This document shows, in pieces, positions 63,197 through 64,000 of a stretch of 64,000 nucleotides of DNA. This stretch comes from Gordonia terrae (lineage in GTDB: Bacteria; Actinomycetota; Actinomycetes; Mycobacteriales; Mycobacteriaceae), in contig NZ_CP016594.1 of assembly GCF_001698225.1 (NCBI RefSeq), positions 5,270,001 through 5,334,000 of the forward strand. Direction: 5' to 3'. The number at the start of each line of letters is the position of its first letter. Position 1 is the stretch's first letter. The notes beneath the pieces are model-generated. The model saw only the letters and a list, made by a program, of their open reading frames with translations, had not been told where the DNA came from and searched no databases. Position numbers and translations under genes: made by a program.

Positions 63197-64000
63197 TCAG
63201 ACGATGGTGTAGGTGCGGTCGTCCAATCCGCTGGCGCCATCCGGTGCCGGCGCCTGATAACGCTCGATCTGGGGCATCCCCTTCTGATCGATCGCCCGGC
63301 ATTCGAGGGTGTGATTGCCCTTCGTCGCCTGCCAGACGAACTTCCACTGTCGCCAGGTGTCGATGCTGTACTCCGTGGTCAGCTCGGCGGGTTGCCACGG
63401 CCCCTGATCGACACGGACCTCCACGCGTTCGATGCCCGTGTGCTGGGCCCATGCGGTGCCGGCGACCACGACCTCGCCGGCCGGATGCTCGGTGCCGTCG
63501 GCCGGACGGTCGAACCGCGACGCCATCTTGATCGGGCCGAGGGCCGACCATCCGCGCGTCGTCCAGTACGCCTTGGCCTCCGAGAAGCGCGTGATCTCCC
63601 AGTCGACAACCCATTTCGTCGCCGAGACGTACCCGTACAACCCCGGCACCACCTGGCGGACCGGGTAGCCGTGTTCGAGGGGAAGCGGCGAACCGTTCAT
63701 CCCGACGGCGAGGAGCGCGTCACGCCCGTCGGTGAGCGCCGAGATCGGAGTGCCACAGGTCCATCCGTCGACGCTGGTGGACAGCAGCATGTCCGAGCCC
63801 GGCCGGACGCCGGCGAGGTCGAGGACCTCACGCATCGGCACCCCCAGCCATGTCGCATTGCCGACGAGGTCGCCACCGACCTCGTTCGACACGCACGCGA
63901 GCGTCACGATCCGTTCGGTCATCGGCATGGCGAGCAGGTCGTCCCAGGACAGCGTCACCTCGCGATCCACGTCGCCGTGGATCCGCAGTCGCCATTCACC
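63197..64000 (-). CDS. Molybdopterin-dependent oxidoreductase, sulfite-oxidase family (partial)
   Basis: C-terminal 267 residues; the frame continues past the window edge. The molybdenum-ligating cysteine lies in TLACVSNEVGGDLVGNATWLGVPM, followed by SVDGWTCGTPISAL, PLEHGYPVRQVVPGLYGYVSATKWV and an Ig-like dimerisation domain (GTAWAQHTGIERVEVRVDQGPW). Actinobacterial homologues usually have an N-terminal membrane domain and act outside the membrane; that part is not visible. Depends on molybdenum cofactor, which links it to the mod operon at the other end of the window. Confidence 0.88.
   Translation of the reverse strand, partial: GEWRLRIHGDVDREVTLSWDDLLAMPMTERIVTLACVSNEVGGDLVGNATWLGVPMREVLDLAGVRPGSDMLLSTSVDGWTCGTPISALTDGRDALLAVGMNGSPLPLEHGYPVRQVVPGLYGYVSATKWVVDWEITRFSEAKAYWTTRGWSALGPIKMASRFDRPADGTEHPAGEVVVAGTAWAQHTGIERVEVRVDQGPWQPAELTTEYSIDTWRQWKFVWQATKGNHTLECRAIDQKGMPQIERYQAPAPDGASGLDDRTYTIV

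Noticed and set aside
1..64000. CRISPR arrays, tRNA, rRNA
   Set aside because: No regularly spaced repeats, no cloverleaf-like stretches with CCA-end neighbours and no rRNA-like conserved blocks were found by eye. A tRNA scan could still find something missed.

Overview
The window is high-GC actinobacterial DNA with tightly overlapping operons (ATGA, GTGA and TGATG junctions) and frequent GTG and TTG starts. The gene set points to a mycolic-acid-group actinomycete, most likely Gordonia or a close relative. Supporting genes are an LpqN-like protein and a WXG-containing protein, deazaflavin-dependent nitroreductases, a DUF222/HNH (13E12-type) gene, Ku plus a polymerase-nuclease-ligase ordered LigD, an MpaB-family oxygenase, a split PntAA/PntAB/PntB transhydrogenase and a carotenoid cluster. 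The genus is an inference; there is no rRNA or tRNA gene to test it.

Layout. 1-2870: an accessory island with a WXG/glycine-zipper protein, an LpqN-like protein and four related small membrane-tail proteins, closed by a nested hairpin. 2877-5945: a molybdate operon (ModE-like regulator, modA, modB, modC). 6014-8106: a drug-type ABC exporter behind a SoxR-type operator. 8143-9730: a ROK regulator preceded by a polycysteine leader peptide. 9978-17910: an ECF sigma factor with a SnoaL-like tail, a VOC protein, a histidine phosphatase-like protein, an acyl-CoA dehydrogenase/phosphotransferase/SDR operon, two tandem TetR genes and a divergent MpaB-family oxygenase. 17919-19496: an IS110-family element between 23-bp direct repeats. 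19503-23389: a lactate-oxidase-like flavoprotein, a small membrane protein and a GT39 glycosyltransferase.

23610-32971: the carotenoid region, made of two convergent operons (crtE, crtA-like, cruF, GT2, crtD-like on +; idi, crtB, crtI on -). It can make phytoene, desaturate it, hydrate and oxidise the ends and add sugar; no lycopene cyclase is visible. 33060-40203: membrane and transport genes (CDP-alcohol transferase, YihY, LysE and LysG separated by a TetR/membrane-protein pair, DoxX, MFS). 40262-44740: an end-joining locus with ku and ligD divergent around two small genes. 44768-56979: dienelactone hydrolase, hemerythrin, a large SARP-type regulator, a MarR/MFS/DUF998 efflux operon, a cyclic-nucleotide phosphodiesterase-like gene, an alpha/beta-hydrolase/TetR pair, a YdcF-family protein and a small membrane protein. 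57098-64000: the 13E12-type HNH gene, a second deazaflavin enzyme, the pntAA-pntAB-pntB operon, a VOC protein and the C-terminal part of a sulfite-oxidase-family molybdoenzyme, a possible consumer of the molybdate taken up by the mod operon.

Most promising for novelty: the toxin-like island at the left end, the polycysteine leader on the ROK gene, the SoxR-type promoter of the ABC exporter, the chimeric acyclic-xanthophyll cluster, and orphan palindromes or hairpins that known genes do not explain.
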